Below are positions 40,316 through 43,062 of a stretch of 43,062 bases of DNA, piece after piece. The notes below the pieces were generated by a model. It saw only the letters and a program-made list of their open reading frames with translations. It made no database searches and had not been told where the DNA came from. This DNA comes from Schumannella soli (GTDB lineage Bacteria; Actinomycetota; Actinomycetes; Actinomycetales; Microbacteriaceae): NCBI RefSeq assembly GCF_006517435.1, contig NZ_VHQG01000001.1:381130-424191 (forward strand), given 5' to 3'. The translations under genes were made by a program, and so were the position numbers. Positions within the stretch are counted from its first letter, which is position 1. Each line of letters begins with the position of its first letter.

Positions 40316-41650
40316 ATGTCCCCCACGATGCTCGACCCGCTCGACCCCGCCAGCGCCCACGGAACCGCCGGCGACGCCGCGGCGCCCGCCGCCGCCCCCG
40401 GCGACATCGGCCTCGACGCGATCCCCGGCTCACCCCAGCCGAAGGTGTTCCTGCCCTTCTTCGTGCTCGCCTGGTTCGGGTTGAGCCTGGCGCTGAGCAT
40501 CATCGGCGGCGGCTCGATCCCGAAGGTGTTCGCGTTCCTCGACGACGCGACCAAGGGCGTCAACCTGTCGATCGTCGCGGCCGTCGGCGGGGGCGTGGTG
40601 ATCGTCATCACCCCGTTGTTCGGGCGGCTGAGCGACCGCACGATGTCGCGCCTCGGCATGCGCCGGCCGTGGATCCTCGGCGGCGCGGTCGCCGGTCTCG
40701 TCGGCGTCGGCGTGCTCGCGTTCTCGTCGACTCTCTGGCAGGTGATCGTCGGATGGGCCATCGTGCAGGCCGGCTTCGGAGCGACCAACGCCGCCGTGCA
40801 CGCGCTGCTGGCCGACCAGATCCCGATGCGCATCCGGGCCCGCGTCTCGGCCGCGGCGAGCGCCGCGAACGCGCTCGCCCTCATCATCGGCGCCCTGATG
40901 ATCGCCGTGCTGCCGAACGACGCGCAGTGGAGCTGGTTCGTCGTGCCGGGCGCGATCGGCGCCGTGCTCAGCGGCCTGCTGTTCTTCGGCCTGCACGACA
41001 TCGTGCGCACCGATCGCCCCGCTCCGTGGAGCTGGCGCGACATGCTCTCGACCTACTGGCTGAACCCGGTGCGCTACCGCGACTTCTTCTGGGCGTGGGC
41101 GTGCCGGCTGCTCGTCACCATGTCGATCTTCACGGTCACGACCTACCTGCTCTTCTACATCATCGACCGGATGGGCGTGCCCAAGGAGCAGGCGTCGGGC
41201 ACCTTCGCGACCGGCATCGTCTGCTTCACCGCGGCGAGCATCCTCACGACCATCCTGTTCGGCTGGATCTCCGACCGCACCGGACGCCGCAAGGCGATCG
41301 TGTGGGTGTCGGCGCTGCTCTCGGCCGCGGGTCTCACGGTCGCGGTGTTCGCGCCCGACCTGACGACGCTGCTGATCGCCCTCACGCTCGTCGGCGCAGC
41401 TCAGGGCGCGTTCGTGTCGGTCGACATCGCGATGATGACCGAGGTGCTGCCCACCTTCGCCGAGGCGGGCAAGGATCTCGGCATCGTCTCGCTCTCGTAT
41501 CAGGTGCCGCAGGTGCTCGTGCCGGTGCTCGCCATCCCGCTGCTCGCCATCGGCGGCGGAGGCGAGAACTACACGGCGCTGTTCATCGCGGCGATCGTCT
41601 GCGGAGTGCTGGGCGGGCTCGCCGTGCTGCCGATCCGCGGGGTGAAGTAG
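40316..41650 (+). CDS. MFS transporter
   Basis: This 444-residue protein from ATG 40316 (AGGAG upstream) has a 40-residue cytoplasmic Ala/Pro/Asp-rich start, then twelve hydrophobic segments. The MFS loop 2-3 signature is FGRLSDRTMSRLGMRRPWIL and its second-half counterpart is FGWISDRTGRRKAIVW. Third gene of the LacI-controlled operon, 112 bases after the second hydrolase; the gap holds no obvious terminator. It probably imports the substrate of the two hydrolases or exports their product. Confidence 0.9.
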   Translation: MSPTMLDPLDPASAHGTAGDAAAPAAAPGDIGLDAIPGSPQPKVFLPFFVLAWFGLSLALSIIGGGSIPKVFAFLDDATKGVNLSIVAAVGGGVVIVITPLFGRLSDRTMSRLGMRRPWILGGAVAGLVGVGVLAFSSTLWQVIVGWAIVQAGFGATNAAVHALLADQIPMRIRARVSAAASAANALALIIGALMIAVLPNDAQWSWFVVPGAIGAVLSGLLFFGLHDIVRTDRPAPWSWRDMLSTYWLNPVRYRDFFWAWACRLLVTMSIFTVTTYLLFYIIDRMGVPKEQASGTFATGIVCFTAASILTTILFGWISDRTGRRKAIVWVSALLSAAGLTVAVFAPDLTTLLIALTLVGAAQGAFVSVDIAMMTEVLPTFAEAGKDLGIVSLSYQVPQVLVPVLAIPLLAIGGGGENYTALFIAAIVCGVLGGLAVLPIRGVK

Positions 41651-41672
41651 GCGGGGCGTCCGGTCGTCGGCT

Positions 41673-41689
41673 GCGCGCTCTCAGCGCGC
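41673..41689. terminator. short hairpin between convergent genes
   Basis: GCGCGC-TCTCA-GCGCGC overlaps the stop of the DUF2256-DUF3253 gene. Arms are only six bases, so this is a weak candidate. Confidence 0.35.
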
Positions 41690-42094
41690 GGGGCGGATGC
41701 GGATCGGACCTCGCGCGGTCGAGGGATCGACCACCGCACCGCGCTGGGTGATCTCGGCGACGCCCTCAGCCACCAGACGCCGAGCCGCGCGGCGGGTCGG
41801 CTCCATCAGCTCTCGCCAGTCGCCATGGCCGTCTCCGTCGGAGCCGACCTGGCGGGCGATCTCCGAAGGACACAGGGTCACGGACGCCGACAGCGTGGCG
41901 AGCCGCTCGCGCAGCCGAGACTCGAGCTCCCGGTCGAGCGAGGTCAGCTTCGCGCGGCGGCAGGCGCCCGAGCACCAGCGCGCTTCGGGTGCGGCGCCGG
42001 AGGGCATCCGCCGACCGCATCGCGCGCAGGTTCGCTCGGTCGGCGACGCGCCGGTGGTCGTGTCGGCCCGACCGCCGGCGCGGCCTCGCTTCAC
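41681..42094 (-). CDS. DUF2256-DUF3253 fusion protein
   Basis: This 137-residue protein has an N-terminal zinc-ribbon-like block CARCGRRMP...WCSGACRR (Cys23, Cys26, Cys41, Cys45), the DUF2256 pattern, joined to a winged-helix-like region (LRERLATLSASVTLCPSEIARQVG, TRRAARRLVAEGVAEITQRG, then RGPIRIRPA), the DUF3253 pattern. A zinc motif with a winged helix suggests nucleic-acid binding (inference). It overlaps the start-side neighbour by four bases. Confidence 0.88.
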   Translation of the reverse strand: MKRGRAGGRADTTTGASPTERTCARCGRRMPSGAAPEARWCSGACRRAKLTSLDRELESRLRERLATLSASVTLCPSEIARQVGSDGDGHGDWRELMEPTRRAARRLVAEGVAEITQRGAVVDPSTARGPIRIRPAR

Positions 42095-42276
42095 GAGACC
42101 GAGTCGTCGAGGGTGGGTGCGGCCGCGGTCACGTCGGCGCCCTCACCGGCATCATCGGCAGCAGCCGCATCCGCCGAGTCGTCGTCGCGCTCGGCCGCAG
42201 CGGTCTGCTCCTCGTCGGCGACCGACGCGAGTTCGTCGTCGCCGGATACCCGCTGTTCGTCTCTCTCGCTCATCAT
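42091..42276 (-). CDS. acidic, disordered small protein
   Basis: From ATG 42276 this is 61 residues (ATG 42273 and GTG 42282 are alternatives): MMSERDEQRVSGDDELASVA and an Asp/Ala/Glu-rich remainder without hydrophobic core. AGGTG lies six bases upstream. It overlaps the DUF2256-DUF3253 gene (ATGA) and is separated from the CsbD gene by a strong hairpin. Function unknown; low-complexity composition gives little evidence beyond context. Confidence 0.6.
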   Translation of the reverse strand: MMSERDEQRVSGDDELASVADEEQTAAAERDDDSADAAAADDAGEGADVTAAAPTLDDSVS

Positions 42277-42297
42277 CAGCACCTCTCGTCGGCGGGG

Positions 42298-42326
42298 CGT
42301 GGGAGGGCCGAGTCGGCCCTCCCACG
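42298..42326. terminator. very strong hairpin after the second CsbD gene
   Basis: Perfect 14-base arms (CGTGGGAGGGCCGA and its complement) around a single base, in practice an 11-12 base stem with a 5-7 base loop. It starts 8 bases after the CsbD stop on the minus strand. Confidence 0.85.
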
Positions 42327-42333
42327 GCTGTCA

Positions 42334-42507
42334 TCAGTGGCCCGCGGCGTCCTTGACGTCGTCGCCGGCCTGCTTCACGCTCGCCGAGGCCTGCTCGGCC
42401 TTGCCCTCCGCCTGCAGCTTCTTGTCATCGGTGACGTCGCCGACGCCCTCCTTGACGTGTCCCTTGGCGTCTTCGGCGGCGTGCTTCGCCTTGTCTCCGA
42501 GGCTCAT
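42334..42507 (-). CDS. CsbD-family stress protein, second copy
   Basis: This 57-residue hydrophilic protein (MSLGDKAKHAAEDAKGHVKE, then DKKLQAEGKAEQASASVKQA and DDVKDAAGH) is a typical CsbD protein, shorter than and diverged from the one at 11322. GAAGGAA precedes the ATG. It is divergent from the YtxH-like gene over 271 bases; that gap holds C-rich and GC-rich sequence (42690-42728 especially) but no gene that I can support. Confidence 0.9.
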   Translation of the reverse strand: MSLGDKAKHAAEDAKGHVKEGVGDVTDDKKLQAEGKAEQASASVKQAGDDVKDAAGH

Positions 42508-42778
42508 GGCGATTCCTTCCCAGTGGATCTGCCCGCCGGTTCCGACGGGTCGTGTGCACGGTACGTCCGTCGGCGGGTGAGGCTGATGGGCTCTCAGCGC
42601 GCGGTCGGCAGCCGCGCGGGGCAAGATCAGCGGCGGCGCGCTATCTGCCTCGGCCGGGGCTCCGCGTCCTCGCGCGTCTACCCCCGAGGCGCGCCTGCGA
42701 CAACCCCCCTCCCCCGGGGCCACCCCCTTCGTAGCGTGGGATCACCGGCCGACACTCGGTCGCGGAAGGACGGGCATC

Positions 42779-43062
<284 letters not shown>

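Noticed and set aside
42508-42778. Possible small gene or RNA in the CsbD/YtxH divergent gap
   Set aside because: The frames are short and Arg-rich, and the C-rich part gives no stable, specific fold that I could support by eye.

Overview
The window reads as chromosomal DNA of a very GC-rich actinobacterium, most likely Microbacteriaceae. This is inferred from near-total G/C at third codon positions, frequent GTG starts, dense ATGA/GTGA gene overlaps, several starts with a -10 box but no ribosome binding site, and the gene content (CsbD, Asp23/Gls24 cluster, YtxH-like protein, DUF2256-DUF3253). I see no rRNA, tRNA, CRISPR array, transposase, integrase or plasmid/phage module. About 50 protein genes cover almost everything; no gap without a gene exceeds 300 bases.

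1-5.6 kb: a small proline-rich ORF, then a minus-strand tryptophan-to-anthranilate operon (kynA, an amidohydrolase in the place of the formamidase, kynU, a PaaX-like regulator) with a readable promoter, and a LysE-type exporter. 5.7-8.0 kb: an MBL hydrolase divergent from a TetR regulator over a palindrome, then two ABC-transporter gene remnants fused head to head. 8.0-11.2 kb: an OmpR-type response regulator, a histidine kinase, a small membrane protein and a PepSY lipoprotein; the same TTCAG direct repeat lies before the regulator gene and before the small membrane protein gene.

11.3-16.1 kb: a stress cluster. On the minus strand are CsbD and five overlapping Asp23/Gls24-type genes; divergently lie an ECF-type sigma factor, an Asp23-domain protein with a decayed anti-sigma-like N-terminus, and a small related protein; then a DUF308 membrane protein. 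16.2-26.4 kb: mostly regulator/enzyme pairs (TetR; Zn-alcohol dehydrogenase with XRE/MmyB regulator and EamA exporter; MDR-type oxidoreductase with TetR), a tandem pair of unknown 121-aa proteins, a type-B carboxylesterase, a GNAT acetyltransferase and a BLUF blue-light sensor with a small partner protein.

26.6-34.0 kb: an operon divergent from a LacI regulator: an M24/creatinase-like enzyme that has lost metal ligands, a divergent adenosine-deaminase-like enzyme, and an NMT1/THI5-type ABC importer whose two permease halves are fused. It looks like an uptake and breakdown system for an unknown small N-containing compound. 34.0-37.0 kb: two SDR/TetR modules with clear operators. 37.1-41.7 kb: a LacI regulator divergent from two HSL-family hydrolases and an MFS transporter. 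41.7-43.1 kb: DUF2256-DUF3253 protein, acidic small protein, a second CsbD, and a YtxH-like protein running off the window end.

Functions are assigned from family motifs read by eye. No database search was run, so substrate-level statements are inference.
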